A stretch of 64,000 nt of DNA from Halotia branconii CENA392 (GCF_029953635.1 NZ_CP124543.1:6108367-6172366); one strand, 5' to 3'. Numbered from the stretch's first letter, positions 8,424-18,849 are shown. The notes: generated by a model from the sequence alone, not told the origin. Numbers and translations are program-made.

Positions 8424-11400
8424 CTAGAACACAAAGTTACTAGTATCATTCATTGCCTGTAATGTAACATTGTCCAACTGAATAAATGGTCTAAAAACTG
8501 CCGTACCCATGAGACCATCACGATCAATTTGGAGAATGGTACTGTTAATATTGCTACTTTGTACCAGTCGTACATAACCATCAGCGATCGCATCACTGCC
8601 GTTATAACCACCAGTGACCAGACTATCTAGTAACTGTGTCAGTACAATTTTGTCGCTACCAACAGTAAAATCGGTAATGCGATGACCGACTTCTCGAATA
8701 CTGGTGTAGACAAACTCATCATTGCCAGCACCTCCTGTAATTATTTTGCTACCAGTACCACCGACAATGCGATCGCTGTCAGTAGTGCCAATTAATGGAT
8801 CGCGACTGCCATTACCGTTAATAATACTTAATTGGTCGAAAATTGTCACAGTAGCAGTAGCTTGAGATGTATCGATGTCATAGTTATTATCAGTAGCCAA
8901 AGTTAGATTCACAGTTTCGTCGTTTTCTGTGAAGTCGTCAGCCACTGGATTAATAGTAATATCGACAAAGGATTCACCAACGGCGAGACTAGCGATACCA
9001 GTGATTTGGTCGTAGTCATTACCATTGTTAGCAGTACCAGCAACAGTATATTTAATAGCTAGTGCTGTATTGATGTCGCCAGTGCGACTAATGCGAAATC
9101 TTGCTGAGTCATTTTCAATCTCGACAGCGTTGGCATCAATAGCAGTAATGCTGACTGTAGATTTACTGGGAGGATTAGTATTTAATGCCCACAATTCCGG
9201 ACCAGATATACCATTATCAGCAGTGAAATAGAGGATACCGTTGACGTATGTTAGGTTGGGAGGTATATCGTAGTATATCCTGTCGTTATAGTAGACAAAA
9301 GAGCTACCAGACCCTGGCTTGAGGTCATTCACCAAAACAGTACCTTCTGATGTACCGTCGCTCTTCCACAACTCTGCACCGTGTATACCATCGTCTGCAA
9401 CGAAGTAGAGTGTACCGTTGACATCTGTGAGATTGGAAGTATAGTAAATATAAGTGTTATAGTCTACAAAAGAACTATCAGACCCAGTATTAATATCTTT
9501 GACTAAGACAGTACCTGCTTCTGTGCCATCGCTTTTCCACAACTCTGCACCGTGTATACCATCGTCCGCAATGAAGTAGAGTGTGCCGTTGACATCTGTG
9601 AAATTAGAAGTAAAGTTCAAGTTAGAATATACGTCTAATAAGTTTGAAAAAGAACTGCCAGACCCAGTATTAATATCTTTGACTAGAACAGTACCAGATT
9701 CTGTACCATTGCTTTTCCACAACTCTGCACCGTGTATACCATCATTGGCAATAAAGTAGAGTGTACCGTTGACATCCGTCAGGTCAGGATCGAAAATATA
9801 CAATCTAGTAGAGTCTTGAAACTTAGAAACAAAGGAGACATACTTGACCAAGACAGTACCCGCTTGTGTACCATCGCTTTTCCACAATCCTGTCTGATCG
9901 GCGAAATAAAGTGTATCGTTAACGTTAGTCAGGTTGGATGCACTAATATCTTTGAGCGAGACAGTACCCGCTTGTGTACCATCACTTTTCCATAATTGAG
10001 TTTTATTGTTATTGGAAACAGTGAAATAGAGAGTGCCGTTAACATTGGTTAGTTGAGAGAAATTGCCGTTAATAACAGACCCATCAGGGCTGATGTCTAT
10101 GTCTTTAACTAGAACTGTACCTGCTTGGGTACCATCGGTCTTCCACAACTCAAAGTAACCGTGGGTACTATCATTAGCCCGGAAGTAGAGAATACCATTG
10201 ACATCAGTCAGTTGAGAAGGACTAGAACTACCAGATCCAGGATAGATGTCTTTGACTAGGACTGTGCCATTTTCAGTGCCATCGCTTTTCCAAAGTTCAG
10301 TACCGTTGATGCTATCGTCAGCAGTAAAGTACAAGATGCTGTTAATACTGATTAAGTTGGAGGGGTAAGAATAGTATCGTTCATAACGATCATATTCAGG
10401 GTTAATGTCTTTGACCAAGACAGTTCCTTCTGATGTACCATCACTTTTCCATAATTCTCCACCATGAATGTTGTCATTAGCAGTGAAATAAAGCTTACCG
10501 TTAACTTCAGTTAGGTTAGAAGGAATTATTATCGGATATTCATTATCATCATAATAATTACCAGGGCGGATATCCTTAACCAAATATGGTTGAGCTACTT
10601 CTGCGGTACTGGCATTGTCAGTTATGGTGACAGTAGCAGACCTCTTGGATGTATCCAGAGCATAGTTAGATAAAGTAAACAGTGTAAGAGTGACAGTTTC
10701 AGTTCCTTCTTTGTAGACATCATTGACTGGGGTAACGTTGAAGTCTACAAAGGATTCACCTGCGGCAATGGTTATAGTCTCGGTGAGTTGATTGTAATCG
10801 CTACCATTGTCAGCAGTACCACTAACAATGTATTTAACTGTTAAGGCAGTACTGATATCGCCAGTGCGGCTGATGCGGAAAACCGCTGGATTGTTATTAG
10901 TCTCGGCGGCTTCAGCATCAATCGCAGTCAAACTGACAATAGGGCTAGCTACAGAAGATGTAATATTTAATGCCCATAACTCTTTGCCGTGGATACCATC
11001 GTCAGCACTGAAATAGAGAATACCGTTGATGTAAGTCAAGTCGGTAGGATATGAGTTGCTAGACCCAGGATTAATATCTTCGACTAGGACTGTACCAGCG
11101 GTTGTGCCATCGCTTTTCCAAAGTTCAGTACCGTTGATGCTATTAGTGGCGACAAAATAAAGGATACCATCGACATTTGTCAGGTTGGAGGGTTCAGAAC
11201 TACCAGACCCAGAATTAATATCTTTGACTAAAACTGTACCAGCTGTTGTGCCATCGCTTTTCCAAAGTTCAGTACCATTAATGCCGTTATCAGCAATAAA
11301 GTACAGGATATTATTAATACTAATTAAGTTGGCTGGGTTAGAACTCCCAGATCCAGAATTGATGTCTTTGACTAGGACTGTACCAGCTGTTGTGCCATCA

Positions 11401-12809
11401 CTTTTCCACAACTCTGTACCGCTAGTACCATCGTCAGCAATGAAATAAAGAATACCGTTGACATCAGTCAGGTAGAAGTTGGGTTCTTCGTAGTAATCAT
11501 AATTAGTATTACTATTGTAGAAATTCTTAAGTAGGACTGCACCCTCTAGTGTGCTGTCACTTTTCCACAATTTATAATTATTAGAGCCGATACCCCCGCC
11601 AGTCACAAAGTAAACTGTGTCATTGATGCTCAGCTGTTCCAACGGAAAAGAGTTTACGTCTGTTATAAGGACAGTACCTTCTTCTGTACCATCGGTTTTC
11701 CACAACGAATTCTCTATATTTTCTATGGAGGTTGTGAAATACAGGATACTGTCGGGGCCGATGGATGATAGAAAGAAGGACGCAAGTAAACCGCCTAAAT
11801 AAGGAGATAAATCTTTTACTAAGACAGTACCCTCTGTTGTGCCATTGCTTTTCCACAACTCTATACTGGTACGACCTTGCTTAACAATAAAATAAACAGT
11901 GCCGTTAACATTAGTTAGTTCTCCCAGAGGACTATAGCCATAGTAAGAGCCAAAATTATCCTTAATTTCGGTAGTACCAAAAGTAGTACCATTACTTTTC
12001 CATAACCCGAAATCAAGACCATTACCGGCAAAAAAATAAAGAGTGTCATTTACATTTGTGAGATCGTAAGGTCTGGAATATTCACCATAAGTAGAAATGT
12101 CTTTAAGAAGGACAGTACCGCTATTAGTGCCATCACTCTGCCACACCTCGTAACCGTGGATGCCGTCATCAGCAACGAAATAAAGAGTGTTATTGACGTT
12201 GATGAGTTGGTTGAGAGAGGAACTATTAGACCCACTGTTAATGTCTTTTACCAAGTATGGTTGAGCCAATACTGCTCCATACGCCGCCAAGGTTGCCAAT
12301 TCAAAGGCAAGTTCAGTAGTACTATTTGCTGTTTTTACCTCCAGTTCCCAGTCTCCCCCTAATGCGCTACTACCTGTGCGGTTCTCTGATGCCAAAACTG
12401 TAGCCCCTGTCAATTCGCTTAGGCGATGCACAAACGCTTGGCCTAACTGTGTTTGAGCAACATCGCAACCATATAACAATATCTGTGCATCAATACTTAA
12501 AGCCTCAGTCCAATGCATCAATTGACTAGCATAATGGTTGAGAGTATGTTGCCCTAGTTCTGTGTTCCCCAGGTACACTCGTCCCGGTGCGCCGTGGGAG
12601 ATGATATGTAAGCTAGCAATTCTAATTCGCCCTGCCAGTATTTCGCTAATTTGCTCTACTCCATCTCGTGCAGCATTCAAAATAACAACTTCTGTATTCG
12701 GTAATACCCCTGCAACTAGACTTTGGTAGTCCTCAACTGTAGGGTCAATGAATACTAAGCAGCTTTTAGCGTTTTGTCTGTTGAAAAGTGGTGTTTGAGT
12801 GTTTTCCAT
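8424..12809 (-). CDS. large secreted protein: DUF4347, two ELW-repeat arrays, two Calx-beta domains, RTX-like C terminus
   Basis: A 1461-residue modular protein. Residues about 17-180 form a DUF4347 domain with LHIISHG and ILLYGCDVA, a His/Cys arrangement like caspase-type peptidases. Two arrays follow (about 185-625 and 745-1210), each with nine units running from LVKDI through LYF.ADDG to ELW; consecutive units are joined by a xSDGTxxGT linker. Each array ends in ELWALN and is followed by a Calx-beta domain (about 635-735 and 1215-1320). The C terminus has DRIVGGTGSKIITGGAGNDEF and a VGSDKIVL segment, typical of type I secretion targets. No Sec signal peptide is present. It is probably exported and calcium-binding; self-cleavage by DUF4347 is possible but unproven. 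Confidence 0.85.
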   Translation of the reverse strand: MENTQTPLFNRQNAKSCLVFIDPTVEDYQSLVAGVLPNTEVVILNAARDGVEQISEILAGRIRIASLHIISHGAPGRVYLGNTELGQHTLNHYASQLMHWTEALSIDAQILLYGCDVAQTQLGQAFVHRLSELTGATVLASENRTGSSALGGDWELEVKTANSTTELAFELATLAAYGAVLAQPYLVKDINSGSNSSSLNQLINVNNTLYFVADDGIHGYEVWQSDGTNSGTVLLKDISTYGEYSRPYDLTNVNDTLYFFAGNGLDFGLWKSNGTTFGTTEIKDNFGSYYGYSPLGELTNVNGTVYFIVKQGRTSIELWKSNGTTEGTVLVKDLSPYLGGLLASFFLSSIGPDSILYFTTSIENIENSLWKTDGTEEGTVLITDVNSFPLEQLSINDTVYFVTGGGIGSNNYKLWKSDSTLEGAVLLKNFYNSNTNYDYYEEPNFYLTDVNGILYFIADDGTSGTELWKSDGTTAGTVLVKDINSGSGSSNPANLISINNILYFIADNGINGTELWKSDGTTAGTVLVKDINSGSGSSEPSNLTNVDGILYFVATNSINGTELWKSDGTTAGTVLVEDINPGSSNSYPTDLTYINGILYFSADDGIHGKELWALNITSSVASPIVSLTAIDAEAAETNNNPAVFRISRTGDISTALTVKYIVSGTADNGSDYNQLTETITIAAGESFVDFNVTPVNDVYKEGTETVTLTLFTLSNYALDTSKRSATVTITDNASTAEVAQPYLVKDIRPGNYYDDNEYPIIIPSNLTEVNGKLYFTANDNIHGGELWKSDGTSEGTVLVKDINPEYDRYERYYSYPSNLISINSILYFTADDSINGTELWKSDGTENGTVLVKDIYPGSGSSSPSQLTDVNGILYFRANDSTHGYFELWKTDGTQAGTVLVKDIDISPDGSVINGNFSQLTNVNGTLYFTVSNNNKTQLWKSDGTQAGTVSLKDISASNLTNVNDTLYFADQTGLWKSDGTQAGTVLVKYVSFVSKFQDSTRLYIFDPDLTDVNGTLYFIANDGIHGAELWKSNGTESGTVLVKDINTGSGSSFSNLLDVYSNLNFTSNFTDVNGTLYFIADDGIHGAELWKSDGTEAGTVLVKDINTGSDSSFVDYNTYIYYTSNLTDVNGTLYFVADDGIHGAELWKSDGTSEGTVLVNDLKPGSGSSFVYYNDRIYYDIPPNLTYVNGILYFTADNGISGPELWALNTNPPSKSTVSITAIDANAVEIENDSARFRISRTGDINTALAIKYTVAGTANNGNDYDQITGIASLAVGESFVDITINPVADDFTENDETVNLTLATDNNYDIDTSQATATVTIFDQLSIINGNGSRDPLIGTTDSDRIVGGTGSKIITGGAGNDEFVYTSIREVGHRITDFTVGSDKIVLTQLLDSLVTGGYNGSDAIADGYVRLVQSSNINSTILQIDRDGLMGTAVFRPFIQLDNVTLQAMNDTSNFVF

Positions 12810-12862
12810 TACGTGATCTCAACTTCAGAGAAAAATAATTAACACTGATATCTTTGCTTTAT

Positions 12863-12900
12863 AGGACTTATGCAATAACTCTATGAAACGCGTAAGTCCT
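12863..12900. repeat. short palindrome of the aggacttacgc type
   Basis: AGGACTTATGC (12863-12873) and GCGTAAGTCCT (12890-12900) are inverted with one mismatch. It lies about 55 bp upstream of the DUF4347 gene start. Motifs of this kind occur at ends of cyanobacterial IS elements and as solo relics. It could also form a hairpin in the leader RNA. Confidence 0.5.
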
Positions 12901-13368
12901 GTTTTATTAGTAATTGTTAACGCAATCAGTTTTAAAGCTACTAATTAAAAAAGTGGTAAGTTGTTCTAACTTGTGAACGAAATATTTATTAACAAAAGTA
13001 TATTAAACAGCAATAACCTATCAGTTAAATTGCTGATATCTAAGTATTTAAAATAAGTGACTAATGCTGAAAAAGCAATGTAAAAATTTTGAGTGACAAA
13101 ATATTTATATCTGCTTCACATAGATAAAGGAATCATGAAGAGACAAGCGTAGTTTTTCACTTAAGCAAGGAAATGGGTCTAAAAAGCTTCAAATATCAAC
13201 TATCCATTAAATTGGTTAATACTTCCTCAATTGCTTATTGGAATCATCGTATTGCCTATTTACGTAAGGAGCGATCGCAGATCATTAGTTAAAATGTCTG
13301 TAAATTAATTCTTTGAAATCATTTATCTTTTGTGAATGTCCTCTACCCTCACATTTGCTAAATAAGCC
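12901..13368. other. 468-bp spacer without a recognised gene
   Basis: An A/T-rich spacer between the divergent DUF4347 and Uma2 genes. It has one HIP1-like GCGATCGC near 13270 and stop codons in all frames. No convincing RNA, promoter or repeat was seen. Confidence 0.5.
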
Positions 13369-13962
13369 ATGCAAAACACAGACACAACCTTAAAGCTTCG
13401 CCTGTGGACAGTTGAAGAATACCACCGGATGGCTGAGGCGGGGATTTTTGGTGCAGATGAACGAGTAGAACTCCTTGAAGGAAACATTATCTGGATGATT
13501 GCGAAAGGAACAGCCCATCGTTCAGCAGTGGGAAGGACAGATTATTTGCTAAAAAACCGTTTAGGAAATCGGGCTTGGGTATCAATTCAAGAACCTATAA
13601 AGTTAAATGAACAATCTGAACCAGAGCCGGATATTGCTGTCGTTAAAGTAGACCCACTAGACTACGCAGACCACCATCCTACCCCGCCTGAAGTTTATCT
13701 GATTATTGAGGTAGCAAATAGCAGTTTGAAATTAGACTGCGAAACTAAGGCAAAAGCCTACTCAAAAGCGGGAATTGCAGATTATTGGGTGCTAGATGTT
13801 GTTAATCGGCAATTACATGTGTTTCGGGAACCAACTCAGGATGGCTATCAAAGCCAAGTAGTTTTGAAAGAAAATGCAACTATCTCACCTTTAGAGTTTC
13901 CCGATTTGCGGATTGTGGTTTTAGAAATGTTACCACCAATGCATCAGCCTCAAAATACATGA
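13369..13962 (+). CDS. Uma2 family endonuclease-like protein (DUF820)
   Basis: A 197-residue full-length Uma2 protein. It opens LRLWTVEEYHRMAEAGIFG, then has the family motif DERVELLEGNIIWM. EPEPDIAVVK supplies the catalytic-type Asp, and YLIIEVANSSLKLDCETKAKAY holds the E and the lysine region of a PD-(D/E)xK fold, followed by YWVLDV. It is a member of a large cyanobacterial family of unknown biological function, often found alone. It is complete, with no adjacent partner. Confidence 0.85.
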   Translation: MQNTDTTLKLRLWTVEEYHRMAEAGIFGADERVELLEGNIIWMIAKGTAHRSAVGRTDYLLKNRLGNRAWVSIQEPIKLNEQSEPEPDIAVVKVDPLDYADHHPTPPEVYLIIEVANSSLKLDCETKAKAYSKAGIADYWVLDVVNRQLHVFREPTQDGYQSQVVLKENATISPLEFPDLRIVVLEMLPPMHQPQNT

Positions 13963-14044
13963 ATAGGGGCATATATCTAGCATATATCTATCTATATGTA
14001 CGCCCCTACAGATAATTTATTTGTGACCAAGTTTTTTGTAAATA

Positions 14045-15355
14045 TCAGCCTCTGTTACTGTTCCAAGGCCCCCAGATAGCGAAGGTAATACCGGGAGTTT
14101 GGATGTTGACAAACATAGTCTTACCATCAGGCGAGAAACAGGCTCCAGCAAACTCATTAGTATTTAAGGCATTACGTGCAAAATTATAGAGTTCGCCATC
14201 AGGAGTTACTCCTCTTAAGAACTGCTCATCATCTCCATCTTCACAGAGAATAAGATCACCAAAAGGTGCAATGACTATATTGTCGGGGCTGTCAAGTTCG
14301 TCTACAGATGTAGATTCTACAAATAGTTCGATTGTCTCTTTTTCGGGAATGTAGCGCCAGACTTGACCTAGCCCTAAAGCACCACCACTCGTACAACAAA
14401 AGTAAATTTCACCATTGCCGTACCAGATACCTTCTCCACGGACAAACTGGGCTGCTCCCTTTTCAAAACCTTCAATTCTTACAGTATCTTCAGGTGGATT
14501 AGGATTAGTAATCGTTACCCATTCCACTTTCATCGGCTTACGCAAGGGAAAACCTTCACCTGTCATCGCCTGGGGCATATTCTTGATTTTTAGAGCTTGC
14601 AAAATGCCCCCAGCTTTGAGATTACCTGGTTGTTTGGGGATAAAACGGTAGAAAAGACTACTTCCGTTATCTTCTGTCTCATAGACAATGCCTGTTTTGG
14701 GGTCTACAGCCACAGCTTCGTGATTAAAGCGTCCCATAGCGATTAGAGGTTCAGGCTGTACAGGAGAAGTGGCGCTAGCTGGAACCTCAAAATTATAACC
14801 GTGGAAAGTTGAAACATTATTAGCGGGATTTGCTGGGTTATTTGTAGTCGGTGTAGAAGTGTTTTCTTCACAGCTAATCCATGAACCCCAAGGAGTTAGT
14901 CCACCTGCACAGTTACGATAGGTTCCACTTAAAGAAGTAAAGTGTTTGATTAGCTGACGATTAGACCCAACAACCAGCGTTGTTGTACCACCTTTGCAAA
15001 GGGGATCGTAGGGTCTTGGCCCGATGACTTGTGTACCCGAACCAGGGCTAAGTTCGTGGTTGCGGACTAAAATTACTGTGTTTCTTGGCCCACGGAAAGC
15101 CGCCATACCATCATGACCACCAGCAACTAAAGTGCCATCGTTCATGAGATCGCCTGTTAAAGAAAAAGTCCGATACTGAAATCCGCGTGGTAAATCTAAC
15201 AAGCCATTCGGGTCTGGTACAAGTGACCCATATCCTCTACCAAGTTTTTGACCAAAAGCTTTTCTGGCAAGCAGACCTTCTAAAGGAGATGCCATCAAAG
15301 TACCAGCAGCGCTCGCACCCGCTATTGCAAAGAATTTACGTCTTGAAAAACTCAT
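14045..15355 (-). CDS. Tat-exported PhoX-like phosphatase (DUF839)
   Basis: A 436-residue protein with a twin-arginine signal (SRRKFFAIAGASAAGT, residues 4-19) followed by a PhoX/DUF839 body: RGFQYRTFSLTGDLMNDGT, ILVRNHEL, CAGGLTPWGSWISCEEN, ETEDNGSSLFYRFIP and SPDNIVIAPFGDLILCEDGDD. PhoX enzymes are calcium- and iron-dependent alkaline phosphatases folded and exported by Tat. The acidic and Cys-containing motifs fit, but some DUF839 proteins have uncharacterised substrates. No Pho-box array was recognised upstream; a long perfect palindrome lies about 100 bp upstream. Confidence 0.85.
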   Translation of the reverse strand: MSFSRRKFFAIAGASAAGTLMASPLEGLLARKAFGQKLGRGYGSLVPDPNGLLDLPRGFQYRTFSLTGDLMNDGTLVAGGHDGMAAFRGPRNTVILVRNHELSPGSGTQVIGPRPYDPLCKGGTTTLVVGSNRQLIKHFTSLSGTYRNCAGGLTPWGSWISCEENTSTPTTNNPANPANNVSTFHGYNFEVPASATSPVQPEPLIAMGRFNHEAVAVDPKTGIVYETEDNGSSLFYRFIPKQPGNLKAGGILQALKIKNMPQAMTGEGFPLRKPMKVEWVTITNPNPPEDTVRIEGFEKGAAQFVRGEGIWYGNGEIYFCCTSGGALGLGQVWRYIPEKETIELFVESTSVDELDSPDNIVIAPFGDLILCEDGDDEQFLRGVTPDGELYNFARNALNTNEFAGACFSPDGKTMFVNIQTPGITFAIWGPWNSNRG

Positions 15356-15451
15356 GAGGATATTTTGGTTACTTAAATAAATGCTGAGAAGAAAATATTT
15401 TATTTTGATTAAACTTAGGTAATGTTTTATTTAATGTGTGGTTAATTAACT

Positions 15452-15488
15452 AAATTAGTCTTTTGAAATTTTTTCAAAAGACTAATTT
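15452..15488. repeat. perfect 17-bp inverted repeat with 3-nt spacer
   Basis: The arms 15452-15468 (AAATTAGTCTTTTGAAA) and 15472-15488 are exact reverse complements separated by TTT. The site lies in the divergent spacer between the phoX-like gene and the PEP-CTERM gene. It is not at a gene end, so it may be a regulator site, a leader hairpin of the phoX-like gene or a repeat relic. Confidence 0.7.
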
Positions 15489-16033
15489 ATTGAGATATTG
15501 AGGCATATAAAGCAATTAATTAGTTTTAAGTATTGGATTATAAAAAAATCCTGAAAACTTCGTTCATATTTTATTCGTTTATTTATACCTTAAAAGGTAA
15601 AAATGACTGTTAAAAAAAGATCAACAAGAATAATGCGGCGTTATTAAACAATATTCTGTTTAAGATAAGTTAAAGATTTATTTAACTCAATAAAATATAA
15701 TATTTATTACGCAAACTAGATATTTTATTTGTGATTTCTCAAAAAAATAAGCATACTTTCAAGGAATTAAATTGAATTTAATGATAGAATCTCCTCAGAT
15801 GTTTATTAAACATGAATCAAGTCACGTATAGACCAATCTTTATCAACGTCTGATGTATCTGGCTAGATGAAGTGACTAGCTTATATTTAATAGGCTATAC
15901 ATCTTTATTATATGCCTGATTTAGATACATAAATTTTCTTGATTTCGCCTTTTTGAGGCACAATTCAGTATGACATCAAATACTGATAAAAAGTTTACTG
16001 AAACATTAAAATCTACTGCTGTTTTCAAAAAAA
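15489..16033. other. 545-bp A/T-rich spacer, no gene seen
   Basis: This is upstream sequence of the PEP-CTERM gene. It is A/T-rich, with stops in all frames and no recognisable RNA or repeat. A long leader or distal promoter for the downstream gene is possible. Confidence 0.45.
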
Positions 16034-16642
16034 ATGAAAAGCATTTGTAATCAAATCAAAGCCACAGTAGCGATCGCTGCTATGACCTCTATTACTTTAG
16101 TTAACATTCCTAGTGCTGATGCAGCTTCTTTTGAGCTTACTTGGTTAGGAGATCAAAGTTATTCGGCTAAAGGAAAGTTCAGCTATGATGATAGTTTTTC
16201 AGGAAATATTGTTACCCAAGATCAACTGACTGATTTCGCTATTTCCTTTTTTAATCCAGAGGGGAATTTATTACAAAATTTTCAATACGATTTTCCCAAT
16301 TCCAACAGTAATTTCAATTTCAACTTTGACACAGTTACCAAGACTGTTCTACAAAGTGATAATTTTGACACACCTAATGGCTTCGATTTAGGAAGTAATT
16401 TTGCCACAGATGTAACAGGTTTCTTCTTCTATACTTATGCAAATGCTGAAGAAGGATTATCAGAGGCTAAGATCTTCTTAAAAGATGACCTTTCGCCAGA
16501 AGTATGTGATACATATCCAAACTGTAGATTGGATGTTGGAGGTCAATTAACAGCAGTTGCTGTTCCTGAACCTGGAGCAATTTTAGGTTTGTTGGTAGTT
16601 GGTTCTTTGAGCCGAGTATTGAAGAAGAAGCTAGCATTATAA
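16034..16642 (+). CDS. PEP-CTERM sorted extracellular protein
   Basis: A 202-residue protein with an N-terminal signal peptide (about residues 8-30: TVAIAAMTSITLVNIPSADA, cleavage expected after ADA). A secreted body rich in Phe, Asn and Asp follows. The C terminus is a classic PEP-CTERM anchor: VPEPGAILGLLVVGSLSRVL followed by KKK. PEP-CTERM proteins are processed by exosortase and delivered to the surface or extracellular matrix. The body has two Cys residues (CDTYPNC) but no enzyme motif. The function is unknown and no exosortase gene is nearby. Confidence 0.88.
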   Translation: MKSICNQIKATVAIAAMTSITLVNIPSADAASFELTWLGDQSYSAKGKFSYDDSFSGNIVTQDQLTDFAISFFNPEGNLLQNFQYDFPNSNSNFNFNFDTVTKTVLQSDNFDTPNGFDLGSNFATDVTGFFFYTYANAEEGLSEAKIFLKDDLSPEVCDTYPNCRLDVGGQLTAVAVPEPGAILGLLVVGSLSRVLKKKLAL

Positions 16643-16992
16643 TTCGTAATTCGTACCTCGGCTTCGCTCGACAACCTAATTCGTAATTAAGAGAGTAAAA
16701 TTTATATCAATTGCAATTACGAATTAATTTGACGTTTTTTTGATAGTTGTTATCAGGCTAGTAGTTTAGATATGTAGGACTTCTATTTGATTTTTGAAAA
16801 AAACTCGGTATATTCTTATGTTTCTCCCCTGTTCTTTGTTCTCTGCCTCTAGGAATGATTCACCAAATCAAACCGGATTACTATACTTGCTGGATAGATA
16901 ATTAGGTTGAAAATAAACGCTCAAATCAATTGATAGCAAAGGGCGATCGCCATACAATTAAGTAAGGGCGTGTTTCGATGCAAACAAGTTAG
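16643..16992. other. 350-bp spacer with a short dispersed repeat
   Basis: After the PEP-CTERM gene, the words AATTCGTAATTCGTA and CCTAATTCGTAATTA flank a CTCGGCTTCGCTCG core (about 16641-16692), a common Nostoc intergenic repeat style. The remainder, up to the TPR gene, has no recognised gene. Confidence 0.45.
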
Positions 16993-18849
16993 ATGAATGC
17001 TGATGAGTTTTTCAACCAAGGGTTAGATAAAAATTTATGTGAAGATTACCAAGGAGCTATAACCAGTTATACTCAGGTAATTCAGCTGAATCCTAACTAT
17101 GTAGAAGCCTACTATAATCGAGGTATTATTCTCAGCAACGTATTAGAAGATTACCACGGTGCGATCGCTGATTTCAATCGGGCAATAGAAATTAATCCCA
17201 ATTTTGCTGAGGCTTACTACAACAGGGCTAACGCACGTTACTTTTTAGCAAATTATCACGGAGCGATCGCTGATCATCATCAAGCATTACAAATTAATCC
17301 CAACTTCGCCCAAGCTTATCATAGTCGAGGTAATGCCTATTTTCTTCTGGGAAACTATGACAAAGCGATCGCCGATTATTATCAAACCATAGAGCTGAGC
17401 ATCAACTTAGCTGATTATATACATCTTGATATAGCCACAGCATTTTATCATCGAGGTGTTACTCATTTAGATATGGGGAATAATCTAGGAGCGATCGCAG
17501 ATTTTCAGCAAGCTTTACAGTGGTATCCTCATTTTTCTGAAGCTTATACTATTCGTGGTCATGCTTACTATAATTTAGGAGAATATCACCAAGCAATCGC
17601 TGATCACAATCGCGCATTACAATTAGATCCTAATCTGATTGAGGCTTACCATAACCGGGGTCATGCTCGTTATGCTTTAGGAGATTATCAAGGTGCAATT
17701 GCAGATTATAATCAAACATTAGAAATTAGCCCAGACTTCACAACAGCTTACTACAATCGGGGTTTAATTTATTCTTATCTAAAAGACTATCAAAAAGCTA
17801 TTGAAGACTTTAATCAAGTTCTGCAACTAAATCCTGATGATGCCCAAGCATATTACGAACGGGGTTTAGTTCGAGAAAGTCTAGGCGATTATTACCAAGC
17901 AATTGAGGATTACAATCAAGCATTACAGATTAATCCCAATTTAGCTTTAGTTTATGGCTTTCGGGCTACGGCTCATCGCTATTTAGGCAATTATCAAGCG
18001 GCAATTGAGGATAGCAATAAATTACTACAACTCAATCCTAATCTAGCTGAAGGATATTGCGATCGCGCTACAGCTTATCGTTGCTTAGGAGATTATCATC
18101 AAGCAATTGCAGATTACAATCAAGCATTGCAGATTAATCCCCATTTAGTAGAAGCTTATTACGGTCGGGGTATTACCCGCGAAGCTCTCATAGATTATGC
18201 AACAGCAGTAGAAGATTACACCCAAGCCATACAACTGTTTCCTGACTTTTCTTTAGCTTACTGCAACCGTGGTAATGTTCTGCGTCTTTTAGGAGCCGAA
18301 CAAAGAGCCTTTGCAGATTACAATCAAGCATTACAGATTAATCCCAACTTAGCCGAAGCCTATTACAACAGAGGTTCTCTGCATTACGCTTTAGAAAATT
18401 ATCAAAGTGCAGTAGAAGATTACACCTTAGCGCTACAAATAAACCCCCACTTTGCCACATTTTACAGCGATCGCGCTCATACTCGCTATGCCCAAAAAGA
18501 CTATCAAGGGGCGATAGAAGATTATAATCAAGCAATTGCCATTGACCCTAGCGTTGCTGAAGATTGGTACAATCGGGGTCGTAGTCATTTTATGTTAGGA
18601 GACTTTAAAAAAGCATTGGCTGATTTAACCCAAGCGTTACAGCGTCAGCCTCATTGGGCTTGCGCTTACATGCTGCGGGCTGATATTCGCCGTAGCCTCC
18701 AAGACTATCCAGGAGCAATTGCTGATTTCCAAGAATCTGCTGCTCTTTATTCTCAAGCAGGAAATACCCAGCATTACCGTCAAATTATCACAGCGATCGC
18801 CGAACTTCAGCGATCGCTCATGTTTGATTCTGCAAATAATTTCTTTTAA
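16993..18849 (+). CDS. tetratricopeptide repeat protein
   Basis: A 618-residue protein built almost wholly of TPR units of 34 residues, about 17 in tandem, with consensus AYYNRGxAxYxLGDYxxAIADYNQALQINPN. No catalytic domain, signal peptide or transmembrane segment is visible, so it is a cytoplasmic protein-protein interaction scaffold. Some units are nearly identical (QIADYNQALQINPNLAEAYY style), suggesting recent internal duplication. Partners cannot be inferred from neighbours, which are an Uma2 gene and a histidine kinase on the other strand. Confidence 0.93.
   Translation: MNADEFFNQGLDKNLCEDYQGAITSYTQVIQLNPNYVEAYYNRGIILSNVLEDYHGAIADFNRAIEINPNFAEAYYNRANARYFLANYHGAIADHHQALQINPNFAQAYHSRGNAYFLLGNYDKAIADYYQTIELSINLADYIHLDIATAFYHRGVTHLDMGNNLGAIADFQQALQWYPHFSEAYTIRGHAYYNLGEYHQAIADHNRALQLDPNLIEAYHNRGHARYALGDYQGAIADYNQTLEISPDFTTAYYNRGLIYSYLKDYQKAIEDFNQVLQLNPDDAQAYYERGLVRESLGDYYQAIEDYNQALQINPNLALVYGFRATAHRYLGNYQAAIEDSNKLLQLNPNLAEGYCDRATAYRCLGDYHQAIADYNQALQINPHLVEAYYGRGITREALIDYATAVEDYTQAIQLFPDFSLAYCNRGNVLRLLGAEQRAFADYNQALQINPNLAEAYYNRGSLHYALENYQSAVEDYTLALQINPHFATFYSDRAHTRYAQKDYQGAIEDYNQAIAIDPSVAEDWYNRGRSHFMLGDFKKALADLTQALQRQPHWACAYMLRADIRRSLQDYPGAIADFQESAALYSQAGNTQHYRQIITAIAELQRSLMFDSANNFF

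Noticed and set aside
9025..12729. Several plus-strand frames opposite the DUF4347 gene
   Set aside because: They are shadows created by its repeated ELW units; repeated sequence gives repeated false frames.
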